NCBI GenBank assembly: GCA_024233305.1 | Contig: JACKPV010000038.1 | Location: forward strand, 52,134 to 116,133 | DNA length: 64,000 nt | Direction: 5' to 3' | Source of the DNA: Verrucomicrobiales bacterium | GTDB lineage: Bacteria > Verrucomicrobiota > Verrucomicrobiia > Limisphaerales > J093 | Notes under the pieces: generated by a model | Database searches by the model: none | Told to the model about the DNA's origin: nothing | What the model saw: only the letters and a program-made list of their open reading frames with translations | Made by a program: the position numbers and the translations under genes | In this document: positions 40,129-49,162 of the stretch, piece after piece | Layout: the number at the start of each line of letters is the position of its first letter | Numbering within the stretch: the stretch's first letter is position 1

Positions 40129-41403
40129 CTAGCCGATCCGGGGCAGTTCGTAACCCTTGCGTCGCGGTCGCGAAAGCAAGCGGTTGGCTTCCTCGTCGCC
40201 GACGAACTGCTCGTTCACCGGATCCCATTCCAGCTTGCGCTGCACCGTGCGGCAAATGTTGACCAGGTGGCACAGCGTCGTGGCGCGATGGCCGGTTTCC
40301 ACGTCGGCATTGGGTTTGCCGCGGGTGCGCATGCAGGCGAAGAAGTTCGCAATATGCGGGATGGACTCGTGATCGCCCTGTGGCGTCACGGGGGGCGCAT
40401 TGCGCCGGAGTTCCTCGGGATCCGCCGTGTAGTCGCCGCGCAGGATCTCGATGCGTCCCTGGTCGCCGACGAAGATCGCCCCGAGATCCTCCATGCCGCG
40501 ATTGGCGCCCTCGAGTTTGAGGGCAACCCCGTTGGCATACCGCAGGGTGACGCGGCACTCCGGGCCGGTGTCCTCGGGGATCACGGCGACCGGGCCGGTG
40601 TCGTCCAGGCCGAGGCCGCATTGGGCCTGGTCGAGGCTGTGGGTGCCCCAACCGCTGACTCCCCAAACCTGGCCGCCACCGTCGTAGGCCGCCCATTCCG
40701 CCCAGCCGAATTGCAGTTCCCGGTAGTAGGGACGGAGTTCGGTCTGGTTGCACCAGTGATCCCAATCCAGCCCTTCGGGAACCGGCTCGGGATCGGGTTC
40801 CTTGGCGCGCCAGACCTTCGGTCCCTTGAAGTTGCAGGTGATCACGGTGTGGACCCGGCCGATGGCGCCTTCGCGAACAAGCCGGCTGGCATGCGCGTTG
40901 ATCGGCATCGACCGTTGCTGCGAACCGGTCTGGAAGACCTTCTTGTAGTGCTTGACCGCGTTCACGAGCGTCCGTCCCTCGGCCACCGTCAGGGTGATCG
41001 GTTTCTCGCCGTAAACGTCGCACCCCGCCTGCATGGCATGGATCATCGCCAGCACCCGGGCGTGACAGGTCGTTTCGACGAACACCGCGTCCAGCTTCTC
41101 CCGTTCGAGCATGCGGCGGTAATCCTGATATTTCGCCCACTTGTCCCCGTCCTCCATCTGGGCCGCGGCCTCGTCGCAGCGGGGGCGGTAGCAATCGGCG
41201 ACGGCGACAATCTGGGCGCCTGGGAGATCCTCGCGTTTCATGATCCAGCGGGCCCGTCCGCCGACGCCGATGAAGGCGATCTGGAGGCGGTCGTTGGCGC
41301 CCGGTTGCCCCGGCGCGGCGAGAGCGGACCGGGGGATGAGGGTGGGGATTGCGAGGGCGCCGGCCCCCAGCGCCGAGCGGCGCAGGAATTCACGTCGTTT
41401 CAT
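40129..41403 (-). CDS. Tat-exported Gfo/Idh/MocA oxidoreductase
   Basis: A 424-residue NAD(P)-dependent sugar dehydrogenase-like protein. The N-terminus is a twin-arginine signal (KRREFLRRSALGAGALAIP). The Rossmann motif IAFIGVGGRARW and the catalytic-domain motif DVYGEKPITLT are clear, and GWGTHSLDQAQCGLGLD carries the conserved active-site His/Asp region. Many verrucomicrobial and planctomycetal genomes encode such exported relatives, often with a tightly bound cofactor; the substrate is unknown. ATG 41403 overlaps the stop of the DUF1080 gene by four bases, so the two are translationally coupled. Confidence 0.9.
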   Translation of the reverse strand: MKRREFLRRSALGAGALAIPTLIPRSALAAPGQPGANDRLQIAFIGVGGRARWIMKREDLPGAQIVAVADCYRPRCDEAAAQMEDGDKWAKYQDYRRMLEREKLDAVFVETTCHARVLAMIHAMQAGCDVYGEKPITLTVAEGRTLVNAVKHYKKVFQTGSQQRSMPINAHASRLVREGAIGRVHTVITCNFKGPKVWRAKEPDPEPVPEGLDWDHWCNQTELRPYYRELQFGWAEWAAYDGGGQVWGVSGWGTHSLDQAQCGLGLDDTGPVAVIPEDTGPECRVTLRYANGVALKLEGANRGMEDLGAIFVGDQGRIEILRGDYTADPEELRRNAPPVTPQGDHESIPHIANFFACMRTRGKPNADVETGHRATTLCHLVNICRTVQRKLEWDPVNEQFVGDEEANRLLSRPRRKGYELPRIG

Positions 41404-42110
41404 GGTTCGTCTTTCAGGAGTTTGATGCGGAGGTTGCGAAACTGGACCTTCATGGGCGGGCCGGGATGCATCTGCAGGGCGATGACGCCGTCCTTTGCCG
41501 CGAGGCCTTCCTGGTGATCGGTGGCGCGGGCCATGACCACGCCGTTGATCTCGAGGGTGAGTTCGGGGCCGCGCGCGACGATGCGATAGCTGTTCCACTC
41601 GTGCCGGCGCACCCTGGCCAGCAACGCGGCCGGATCGCCGATCGCCGTGACGGTGCGGGCGCCGTCGGGGGCGATGGTCACGTGCTGGCCGCGCATCGAC
41701 ACCCCGCCGCGCGTGTGCTCGAACAGGCAGCCGGTCCACTGCTCGCCATCCTCGATGTCCGCCTGATAACCCGACGTGTCCCAGTCGGGCAGTTCCCGAC
41801 TGCGGAACTGAATGCCCGAGTTGCCGCCGACCAGTTTGAATTCGAGGCGCAGATCGAAATCGGCCGGCTTCCCGCCGCGCCACATGAGGTAATGCGCGGT
41901 GGGGCAGGGTTTTTCCGGCGTGCTTTCGGAGGTGATTGTCCCGTCCTCGACGCGCCACCACCCGGGCTTGCCCTCCCATCCGGTGAGATCGCGGCCGTTG
42001 AACATGGAGACGAAGCCTTCCTCGACGGGCTTCGCCGGCGCCGGTTGAGCAGTGGAAACCGCCGCCAGCCAGAGGGCGGCGCAGGAGATGCAGGACAATC
42101 GGTGGAACAT
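41400..42110 (-). CDS. DUF1080 (3-keto-disaccharide hydrolase family) secreted protein
   Basis: A 236-residue concanavalin-like beta-sandwich protein. A signal peptide (about 1-22) is followed by the family opening FVSMFNGRDLTGWEG and the blocks FDLRLEFKLVGGNSGIQFRS, SGYQADIEDG and the final VQFRNLRIKLL. DUF1080 proteins include hydrolases that act on 3-keto-glycosides made by Gfo/Idh/MocA-type dehydrogenases, and here the stop overlaps the start of such a dehydrogenase, so the pair probably oxidises and then cleaves a glycoside. I chose ATG 42110 for the signal peptide; ATG 42134 is possible. Confidence 0.9.
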   Translation of the reverse strand: MFHRLSCISCAALWLAAVSTAQPAPAKPVEEGFVSMFNGRDLTGWEGKPGWWRVEDGTITSESTPEKPCPTAHYLMWRGGKPADFDLRLEFKLVGGNSGIQFRSRELPDWDTSGYQADIEDGEQWTGCLFEHTRGGVSMRGQHVTIAPDGARTVTAIGDPAALLARVRRHEWNSYRIVARGPELTLEINGVVMARATDHQEGLAAKDGVIALQMHPGPPMKVQFRNLRIKLLKDEP

Positions 42111-42215
42111 GACGTTAAGCGACCCTGCTACCACGCGTTCGGCCCGTCAATCGAGATTATGCCAACCCGACGCCCGGCGGGCAAACCGGCAGCGCCTTCT
42201 CCGTCGCCCCGCCTC

Positions 42216-44501
42216 CTATTCGGTCACGCGGATCGATTCCCAGACGATGGCGGTGCGGCCGGCCAGGTCAACGGTCGACACCCGAAGCCGGTATTCCCCC
42301 GGCCGATCCAGCACGAACGTGGTCTCCACTTCGTGGCCTTCCGCGGTGCGGGTCACCCGCGGCTTGAGGCCATCGGGGCGCAGGTCGCGATTGTCCTCCT
42401 CCCCGGGACCGTACAATTCCCAGGCCACCACCGCGTTTCGGTAGACTCCCCCGGCATCCGTTCCGAACGTGTAGTAGACCGGCGCCGCGGTTTCGCGCAC
42501 CGTTGCCCGGGCCGTGATGCGCAGGGGCGCGCGACCGGTGCGGGAGGAAAGCCCGACTGCCAGCGAGGGCGGCCGGCCCTCGGGGCGTTCCGGCACGCGC
42601 GCTCCATCCCGGACCTGGCGCCCGGCGGCGGTTTCGATTTCGACCCGCCCATCCTCCCGGATGCGGACCACTTCGCGATACCCTGCGGGCCGGATGTCGG
42701 GCAAATCCCAGAGCAGATCGAAAGCGACTCCGAGCCGGAGGCAACGCTCGATTTCCGTGAAGCAGTGGCGCATCACCGCGCGGTAAGGCACGCCGCTTCG
42801 GTTGGTTCGCTCGAGGTTCAGTTCGCCCACGCCCCACAGATTCCCCCGACCGAGATGAACGTGGCCGAGGTTGTAGCCGGGCGGCAGCAGGATGGCGACC
42901 TCCGCCGCCCGCTTGAGCCGTGCCAGATCGCGGTGCGGCTGATTCTCGACGCGGAGCTTCAAGGCGCGGGCCAGGGCCAGGCATTCGTGGAAGGGCACGC
43001 AGGCCAACCGGTGGGAATCCCAAAAAAGGAAACGCGTCGCGCCCAGATCATAAGCCCGCGTCAGATATCCGAAGGCGTCGGCGCGGTCCACCGAACCGTA
43101 GATGCTCACGCCCCAGGATTTGTCGGTCAACCGGGCGGCGCCGCGCAGGAAGCCGGTGATGATCGCCAGGAGATGGTCGGAATCGTCGACCGGGATCTGA
43201 CAGCCATAGCTCATGTTGAGTTCGGGGAGGGTGCGCCGGGTTCCGACGCGGCCGGGCGGCTCGAACACCACCGCGGCCGGGGTCAGCGGATTCCGGGACA
43301 GTTGGTAGGCAGCGGAACTCACCATGGTCTCCCAGGTGTGCAGGTTTTCCTGGGGAAACCGCATGGCCCCGGGGTCGACGTCCGGTCGCGCGGCCAATCC
43401 CCGCAGCAAGACCCAGGGCGCGTGCTCCAGACTCGTTTCGTTGAAGAAGCGCTCGAACGCGGCCAGGGCGCTCTGCGGGGTGAGGTTCCGGCGGTAGTCC
43501 GGATCGTCGCGCAGGCGCGGGCGGAGGACCTGATCCCGGGTGCAAACCGCGGGTTCATCAAGGAACAGAACGGGGCCGAGATACCGACTGCGATACAGAC
43601 CCTCGGGATAGGGGACGTCGCTTCCGCCGACGCCCCAATAGAAGACCTCCCAGTCCTGCACCCACGCGAGTTGTCCCGCATCCACGCGCAGGCAGTTCAT
43701 CCCGGCATCGACCATTTCGCGGTAATCCTCGCGGGTCAGCCGCACCAGCTCGTAATCCGAATCGTCGTAGCGGCGGGTTTCGTCGCGCTGCCGCGTGTTG
43801 CCGGCCACGCCGACCAGGACGTCCGGCAGCAGGGAAACGACGCGGCACTCCGCGGGAGGCGCCGCGGGGACGGCGGATTTCGTTGCCTCGAACAATGAGT
43901 AATCGTGGCCCAGATAGCGCACCGTGCGCGGAAAAGGCGCTCCGCCGGCCGCCTCGTCCGACACCCCGACCCTGGGCAGGAGGTATTGCCAGCCGCCCAC
44001 CGAGGGAAGCACGGCCCGTCCGGTCTGGCGGTCCCGGAACTCGACCGGCGGCGAGTCACCTTCCTGAAGGACATAGCGCGCCACCGCTTCCCGCGCCGCG
44101 GGCAGGGTTGGTGGCGGGTAGCCGTCCGCGAACAGCCAGATGCCGTAGCGCCCGCCGCCCGCTTTGGTGGCGGTCACGTGGAACCACTGGTGCGGGCGCT
44201 CGTTCGATTCCTCGAGGGGACCCCAGGCCAGGGTGAACTCCCGGACGACCGATTCGGGCAGCGCGCCGTTGTCTGCGTGCACATAACGGGCCTCCCATCC
44301 GGGCAGACCGGCGGGGGTTCCGAGGGCGTCCCCGTTGCCGATCGGCCCATCACCCGGACCGGCGTTCCCGGCCCCGGCGCATCGCGGGGGCGTCGCGCTG
44401 AAGACGCTCAGCACGACGATCAACGTCCGGGCGGCGGTTCCGGCGCGCCGGAGTGCGCGGATGCCTGCCGGGATTCGATGGCGGCGGAATGGCTGGTTCA
44501 T
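42216..44501 (-). CDS. Secreted glycosidase-like protein of unknown family
   Basis: A 761-residue exported protein. From ATG 44501 a basic leader and hydrophobic segment (ARTLIVVLSVFSATPP) form a signal peptide. No known family is recognised with certainty. Segments such as YREMVDAGMNCLRVDAGQLAWVQ, LFLDEPAVC, and DLGATRFLFWDSHRLACVPF look like strands and loops of a TIM-barrel glycosidase, and EVAILLPPGYNLGHVHLGR with AFDLLWDLPDIRP resembles the glutaminase-like fold that follows the barrel in GH42-like enzymes. The last ~110 residues form an Ig-like domain (GEYRLRVSTVDLAGRTAIVW). It precedes the DUF1080 gene by about 105 bases on the same strand and may be in its operon. Confidence 0.6.
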   Translation of the reverse strand: MNQPFRRHRIPAGIRALRRAGTAARTLIVVLSVFSATPPRCAGAGNAGPGDGPIGNGDALGTPAGLPGWEARYVHADNGALPESVVREFTLAWGPLEESNERPHQWFHVTATKAGGGRYGIWLFADGYPPPTLPAAREAVARYVLQEGDSPPVEFRDRQTGRAVLPSVGGWQYLLPRVGVSDEAAGGAPFPRTVRYLGHDYSLFEATKSAVPAAPPAECRVVSLLPDVLVGVAGNTRQRDETRRYDDSDYELVRLTREDYREMVDAGMNCLRVDAGQLAWVQDWEVFYWGVGGSDVPYPEGLYRSRYLGPVLFLDEPAVCTRDQVLRPRLRDDPDYRRNLTPQSALAAFERFFNETSLEHAPWVLLRGLAARPDVDPGAMRFPQENLHTWETMVSSAAYQLSRNPLTPAAVVFEPPGRVGTRRTLPELNMSYGCQIPVDDSDHLLAIITGFLRGAARLTDKSWGVSIYGSVDRADAFGYLTRAYDLGATRFLFWDSHRLACVPFHECLALARALKLRVENQPHRDLARLKRAAEVAILLPPGYNLGHVHLGRGNLWGVGELNLERTNRSGVPYRAVMRHCFTEIERCLRLGVAFDLLWDLPDIRPAGYREVVRIREDGRVEIETAAGRQVRDGARVPERPEGRPPSLAVGLSSRTGRAPLRITARATVRETAAPVYYTFGTDAGGVYRNAVVAWELYGPGEEDNRDLRPDGLKPRVTRTAEGHEVETTFVLDRPGEYRLRVSTVDLAGRTAIVWESIRVTE

Positions 44502-44650
44502 CTTGGCCGGAGTCTGACGCGGCGCGAGGCCGGTTCGCGAGGCGAAACGCGCCCGGCGCGAAACAGGCGCAACCTGGCGACGCGTCCCTCGGCATGGGGC
44601 GCCCGGACGGGGTTGTTGACAGGGCCTGCGGTCGTCGTCATGAACAGGCC

Positions 44651-45859
44651 GTGAAATCGATTCTCGCGGCATGGCCGATTCTCGCCGGGTTGGCGGCAGC
44701 TCCGGTGGTTGGTTCCGAAACCTGGGAGGCCGTCGTGCTGCCTTCCGAGCAGGAGGTCCAGATCGATCCGGTCAGCGGCGCCCGGGTTGTCTTCGCGACC
44801 ACCCATCCCGGCGCGGACAGCAACTTCTATTTCCACGAACGCTGCTTCCTGCACAACAACCGGATGATGCTCTTCAACTCGGACCGTTTCGGACGCACCG
44901 AGGTCATGGCGTATCTGCTCGACACCGGCGAACTCGTCCGGTTGACGCGCCCGCAGGAGGCGAGCCTCGGCAGCCGGGTGGCCTCGGTAAAGGGTGATCG
45001 CCTGTACGCCGTCAAGCAGGGCGGCCTCCACGAATGGCGCCTGGATGTCACCACCAGCCCGGAAACCCGCGTGCGTGTGACCGGGCGCCGGCTCGTCGAT
45101 TTGCCGGCCGGGGCGCAGCAACGGTCCTCTCTGGACGAGAACTGCGACGGCAGCCTGCTCACCTTTGCCTACCTGCTCGACGGGGAACACTTCATCGGGT
45201 TTTACGACGTGGTCGCCGGGAGATTGCTTCCCCCCGCCCGCATCGGTTTCAAGCTCGACCACCTCCAGTTCCATCGGAACCGTCCGGACCTCGTCTCGTT
45301 CAGCCGGACTTACGAAACCGGGGGCGACTGGGCGCCGCTCGATCCGCCTGATCCCACCCGCGCCCGCCTCTGGACCCTGCACCGCCAGGTCCGCCAGCCG
45401 TTGCCGGCCTTCTTCCAGGCGCCGGGGGAACTCGCCACCCACGAATGCTGGTGGGTGCGCGACCAGATGACCTTCATTGGCGGCCATCACCACGAAGGCA
45501 GCCGCGAGGAAGGCGCGGTCAAGGTCCTGGATTTCAAGACGGGCGAAATCCGCATCATCGGTTCGGGCGCCTGGGTGGAGGGCGTCCCGGCGGAGCAACT
45601 GTCGCAGGTGAACTGGTGGCATGCCGCGGGCAGCCCGGACGGGCGCTGGGTGGTGGCGGACAACTGGCACGGCATCGTGGCCTTGTTCGAGGCGCAGACC
45701 ACCCGCAAACGCATCCTCACCACGGGCCATCGCGTCTACGGCAGCGGCGGCCACCACCCGCACGCCGGCTGGGACACGAAGGGCGAATACGTCGAGTTCA
45801 CCTCGAACAAACGCGGCAACCCGGATGTCTGCCTCGTGGCCATTCCAACGGGGTGGTGA
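44651..45859 (+). CDS. PL22-like oligogalacturonate lyase (beta-propeller)
   Basis: A 402-residue exported beta-propeller protein. The GTG at 44651 starts a clear signal peptide (KSILAAWPILAGLAAAPVVG). The opening WEAVVLPSEQEVQIDPVSG, the blade motif NNRMMLFNSDRFGRTEVMAYLLDTGELVRLTRP, and the metal-site-like HHPHAGWDTKGEYVEFTSNK match oligogalacturonide lyases, which split short galacturonides by beta-elimination using a Mn-binding Gln/His cluster. FIGGHHHEGS supplies another His group. The usual enzyme is cytoplasmic, so export is unusual. It is divergent from the unknown glycosidase gene, about 150 bases apart. Confidence 0.7.
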   Translation: MKSILAAWPILAGLAAAPVVGSETWEAVVLPSEQEVQIDPVSGARVVFATTHPGADSNFYFHERCFLHNNRMMLFNSDRFGRTEVMAYLLDTGELVRLTRPQEASLGSRVASVKGDRLYAVKQGGLHEWRLDVTTSPETRVRVTGRRLVDLPAGAQQRSSLDENCDGSLLTFAYLLDGEHFIGFYDVVAGRLLPPARIGFKLDHLQFHRNRPDLVSFSRTYETGGDWAPLDPPDPTRARLWTLHRQVRQPLPAFFQAPGELATHECWWVRDQMTFIGGHHHEGSREEGAVKVLDFKTGEIRIIGSGAWVEGVPAEQLSQVNWWHAAGSPDGRWVVADNWHGIVALFEAQTTRKRILTTGHRVYGSGGHHPHAGWDTKGEYVEFTSNKRGNPDVCLVAIPTGW

Positions 45860-46029
45860 GCTCCCGGCGGTCGACCTCCGCGGGTGCGGGCGCCGGTCGG
45901 CTGCCGAGGGAAGGCCCGCTTTGCCGGGGCGATGGCCGTGACTTCCTGCTGGGCCGAAATGAAGGACGCAACGCCTCGAGCCATCCACCGCCCGGCGGCC
46001 CGGGTCCGCGACTTCTCGGGGAGGCGGCG

Positions 46030-46458
46030 ATGAACCCGCCAGATCCGGTCCGGCAACCCGGTTGGCGCGGAACGGCCTATTACGACGCCGAATGCGATTT
46101 CTGTACGCGGCTGCTTGCCCGATATGGCGGGCCTTTCCGCCGGGCGGGGTTTGGCTTCGTCCCGCTGCAGCAGGTGCTGCACCAGGAGCACCCACCCTTG
46201 CCAGAAGCAGAGTTCCGCCGCGAACTGAAGTTGGAGCGGGCGGACGGAACCTGGCTCGGGGGCGCGGACGCGTGCCTGGCGATGGCAACCGCGGTCTGGT
46301 GGCTGCGCCCCTTCGCCTGGTTCGGCCATTTGCCGGGAATCCAGACGGCGCTCCGGGCGGCCTACCGTCGGGTGGCTGCGCGACGTCATTGCCTCGCCGG
46401 CCGCTGTGCCGTGTCGCCCGGCGACCGGTCCGACGGATCCCGCGCGCACGAGTCTTGA
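46030..46458 (+). CDS. DCC1-like thiol-disulfide oxidoreductase family (DUF393)
   Basis: A 142-residue small protein with the family signature AYYDAECDFCTRLLARYGG: the CxxC pair near residue 22 in a DxxC-type motif, followed by LERADGTWLGGADACLAM and a hydrophobic WWLRPFAWFGHLPGI helix. Members are thioredoxin-like, membrane-associated proteins often of unknown partner. The ATG at 46030 follows the coding region of the lyase by 170 bases with no gene between. Confidence 0.8.
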   Translation: MNPPDPVRQPGWRGTAYYDAECDFCTRLLARYGGPFRRAGFGFVPLQQVLHQEHPPLPEAEFRRELKLERADGTWLGGADACLAMATAVWWLRPFAWFGHLPGIQTALRAAYRRVAARRHCLAGRCAVSPGDRSDGSRAHES

Positions 46459-46502
46459 CCCGGTTTCCACCGCGTTACCCCGGTAGGCGGCGGTGACGAC
46501 TC

Positions 46503-46699
46503 AGCCGTATCGATTCAGTCAATGGACCGCGGATGGGCACGGATGCCACGGATGGGGCGCGGCGCTGCCGCTTTGGCGGAGAGGGCGAGAAGACTCACTA
46601 AATGGTGAGTCCGAAACCAGGGCGAGCGATTCTGGTTTCCCTCAATATCCGTGCCCATCCGCGCCCATCCGTGGTGAATCCAACTGCATGGTTACGGCT
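46503..46699. repeat. Repeat B, copy 1 (197 bp, non-autonomous)
   Basis: A 197-base element whose left end is AGCCGTATCGATTCA and right end CTGCATGGTTACGGCT. It has the same length and order as the copy at 54100-54296. Inside, GGATGGGCACGGAT near the left is repeated inverted as ATCCGTGCCCATCC near the right, so the whole element can fold into one large hairpin. It has no open reading frame of note. Confidence 0.85.
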
Positions 46700-46867
46700 C
46701 AGGCCGACGCCCGGGGCAATTCCCGGGCCACCCGGCGCCGATACTCTCAGCCCCTGCGATGGCGGGAGGGCGCCCGGAGGGCAGGCGAGGGGGGCTGGGT
46801 AGTCCAGCCCGGCGGCTTGCTGGTAAGATGGAATTACACCCGCGATAAGATGACGGAAAAAGTGGGG

Positions 46868-47001
46868 CGACAGGGCGGATTCATCGGTTGCATCTTGCCC
46901 TGTCGAAGCTGCTCTTTTAGGCTCCGCAAGGCGTTTGCCAAGCGAAAGCGAGCAACGCCTGTTCAATGAAGTTCCCGTGCGGTTCATCCGCCCCACGGAA
47001 C
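46868..47001 (+). other. Three consecutive hairpins upstream of a secreted-protein gene
   Basis: Three inverted repeats lie in the otherwise gene-free 46700-47047 region: CGACAGGGC/GCCCTGTCG (46868-46905), GGCGTTTGC/GCAACGCC (46930-46959), and GTTCCCGTGCGG/CCGCCCCACGGAAC (46971-47001, with a bulge). They end 47 bases before the ATG of the next gene. They might be an RNA leader, a regulatory structure or a mobile-element end; I recognise no family. Confidence 0.4.
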
Positions 47002-47047
47002 GTGCGGGATAACCGTCGGCGCCCATAAAAACAACCGGTTCACAACG

Positions 47048-47680
47048 ATGACGAAAAACCCAGCCTTTGGTTTCCTCAGGAGCCTGCCAGTGTATGTCGG
47101 TGCAGGGCTTGCGCTCGGGCTCTGTTCGGGGCTCGGGACCACCAGCGCCTGCGCGCAGGACGCCGTGCGGTTGCTGCCCTACAAAGGGTTCGTCGCAGGC
47201 GAATTGTTGTGCCTCATCGACCCGCTGACTTTTCAAATTGAAGCCTGGGGGCAGTCAGAAGCGCCGACCTGCTCCAACCACCTGGGCGTCGGGGTGCAAC
47301 GCTACGACGGCGAGGAAGTGACGGTGGCGATCAACGCGGACGGCTTCCTGGTCGCCGAGGGGCGCGCCCGCACGATGGCGGCCAACGGCGACGAACTCGC
47401 CACTTGGTTTGTCCTCCGCGCCGCCTTCGATCCGGGCGATCCCTTTCGAGAACTCCAATACGAAGGAACCTACTGGGTCCTCGAGGATGGAACCGGTCGC
47501 TTCGACTACCCCAACGGTCTTCCTTTCGGGGCCTTGGGGAGCGGTCGCAGCGTGGACGGCGTCGCCGTGCTCCAGCCGGTTCCCGCTCCCGCCGGCCTGC
47601 CACTGTTCTCCCTGAATTTCGCCAATGCCTTCGAGGGCACTCTGGCGGAGATCGAACCGGGGCGGGGAAAACGGAAATAG
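47048..47680 (+). CDS. Secreted protein of unknown function
   Basis: A 210-residue exported protein with a signal peptide (about 1-36, ending TTSACAQ). The mature part has beta-strand-like segments (FQIEAWGQ, VTVAINADGFLVAEGRA, ATWFVLRAAFDPGDPF, YEGTYWVLEDGTGRFDYPNG) and two cysteines at about 55 and 75 that could pair. The YEGTYWVLEDGTGRF block recalls allene-oxide-cyclase-like or barrel-type domains, but no family is certain. It is preceded by three hairpins and followed by a terminator-like hairpin. Confidence 0.6.
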   Translation: MTKNPAFGFLRSLPVYVGAGLALGLCSGLGTTSACAQDAVRLLPYKGFVAGELLCLIDPLTFQIEAWGQSEAPTCSNHLGVGVQRYDGEEVTVAINADGFLVAEGRARTMAANGDELATWFVLRAAFDPGDPFRELQYEGTYWVLEDGTGRFDYPNGLPFGALGSGRSVDGVAVLQPVPAPAGLPLFSLNFANAFEGTLAEIEPGRGKRK

Positions 47681-47689
47681 CCGCTTCGA

Positions 47690-47722
47690 AAGGCCGCCTG
47701 CCTGGGCTTCCCAGGCGGCCTT
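47690..47722. terminator. Hairpin between convergent genes
   Basis: A perfect stem AAGGCCGCCTG / CAGGCGGCCTT with an 11-base loop lies between the secreted-protein gene and the converging Nramp-like gene, and probably stops transcription from both sides. No long T-tract is present. Confidence 0.7.
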
Positions 47723-47764
47723 CAGGGACTCAACGCGCCGCCCTGCTGAACCCGGCTCGGTGGC

Positions 47765-49159
47765 TCAGCCCGCCAGGCGCAGCCAGAGTTCCCAGGCCTT
47801 GCGGAGCGCGAGGATGATCGAGACCCCGGCACAGGCGACAGCGATCCCGAGCAACCACCGTGGAACCAGGCCGGCCCGCTGCACTTCGGGCCGGGTGGCA
47901 AGATAAATCATCGCCAAGGCAAGGGCGGGAAGCCCCAGCACGGTGAGGGCCTGCGCCAGCAGGATGATCCCGACGGAACTCGCCCCAGCGGCGGTGAAGC
48001 CCACCGCCAGCGCCATGCTCGATCCCAGCACGAGCACCGTCAGCCAGCGCACCGGCCGGCTGCCCATCTGCGCCTCGAGGCCCAGGGCATCCGCCATCAC
48101 CGAGCCGCCGATCAGGGCATTGACGAGAAACGAGCTGAAGGCGGCGGCGAAAAGTCCGACGTTGAACAGCGTGCTGGCAAACGGACCGAACATCGGTTCG
48201 AGCTGGCGCGCCAGGTCGGTCGTCGTGCGCAGCGGCGTCGCGTCGGATTGACCGTGAAACACCGTGGCCGCGGTCATCAGGATCATCCCCGTCACCCCGC
48301 CAAGCACCGCGATCCCCGTCAGCGTGTCCACCATCCCCTCGCGCAACCGCTCGCGGTTCCAGTCTTTTTCCTTCACCAGGTAGGCGTAGTAGAAGGCGCC
48401 CGCAACGGACATGGTGGTGGCGACCAGGGCGGGAGCGGCGCCGAGCGGGTCGCGGACGGTTGCGCCGTCCCGCAGCGGCAGGAATCCGGAGCGGAGCGCC
48501 TCGGGCCACTGCGGCAGAAGCCCCTTCAATGCGGCGATCAGGTCCGGTCGCGCCAGCAGCAGGTTGCCGGCGAAGCCGACGATCATGAGCAACACCAGCA
48601 GCGAAAGCAGCCGCTCGACGAGGGCGTAGAGGTTGCGGAACCCGAAGAGGCTGGCGACGGCCAGGCCGTTGAGGGCGAGCAGGCCGGCGATGGTCCTGCC
48701 CAGTCCGCTCGCGCCATCAGAACCCGCCGCGGTGGGCACGCGCAGCACGGCCAGCACCGCGGTGTTGTTGCCGACCTGGAAACACGTGACGATCAGGAAC
48801 ACGATCAACCCGATGCCCGCGGCCACGGGACGCCCCAGGCGGGCGGCAAGTTCGGCGCAGGGCGTGCGGGGCAGCGCGATTCCGAGGCGGGCGCCCAGCA
48901 TCACCATGCCCATCATCAGGAGCGAACTCGCGGCCAGCAGCCAGTTCAGCGCATGGCCGTGATCCGCCCCGAGGCGCGAGGCGGCAAGAATGCTGCCCGG
49001 CCCCAGCACCACGCTGACCACGATCAGCGCCGGCCCGATCGAGCGCACCACGCGCCATCCCACGCGCACCGCGACGGGTGCTGGCTCCGGAGTCTCTCCG
49101 CTCATCTCATGTTCGCTTTCACTCCGCAGTTTGCCCGCCTGTTCGGACTCCGCGTCCAC
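47765..49159 (-). CDS. Divergent Nramp-family membrane transporter
   Basis: A 464-residue inner-membrane protein with about eleven helices and the Nramp/LeuT-like order, including ALIVVSVVLGPGSILAASRL at helix 1 and AFYYAYLVKEKDW at helix 6. The canonical metal-binding signatures (DPGN in helix 1, MPH in helix 6) are replaced by GPGS and a Tyr-rich segment, so classical manganese/iron transport is doubtful. It may carry another ion or an organic substrate; related Nramp-like groups transport magnesium or aluminium. It starts with GTG 49159 (or ATG 49105), three bases after the DHDPS-like gene, in an operon with it and the epimerase. Confidence 0.75.
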   Translation of the reverse strand: MDAESEQAGKLRSESEHEMSGETPEPAPVAVRVGWRVVRSIGPALIVVSVVLGPGSILAASRLGADHGHALNWLLAASSLLMMGMVMLGARLGIALPRTPCAELAARLGRPVAAGIGLIVFLIVTCFQVGNNTAVLAVLRVPTAAGSDGASGLGRTIAGLLALNGLAVASLFGFRNLYALVERLLSLLVLLMIVGFAGNLLLARPDLIAALKGLLPQWPEALRSGFLPLRDGATVRDPLGAAPALVATTMSVAGAFYYAYLVKEKDWNRERLREGMVDTLTGIAVLGGVTGMILMTAATVFHGQSDATPLRTTTDLARQLEPMFGPFASTLFNVGLFAAAFSSFLVNALIGGSVMADALGLEAQMGSRPVRWLTVLVLGSSMALAVGFTAAGASSVGIILLAQALTVLGLPALALAMIYLATRPEVQRAGLVPRWLLGIAVACAGVSIILALRKAWELWLRLAG

Positions 49160-49162
49160 GGT

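Noticed and set aside
40129..41979. A 616-codon version of the Gfo/Idh/MocA gene
   Set aside because: The first 192 codons overlap the DUF1080 gene in another frame; the Tat signal begins at 41403.
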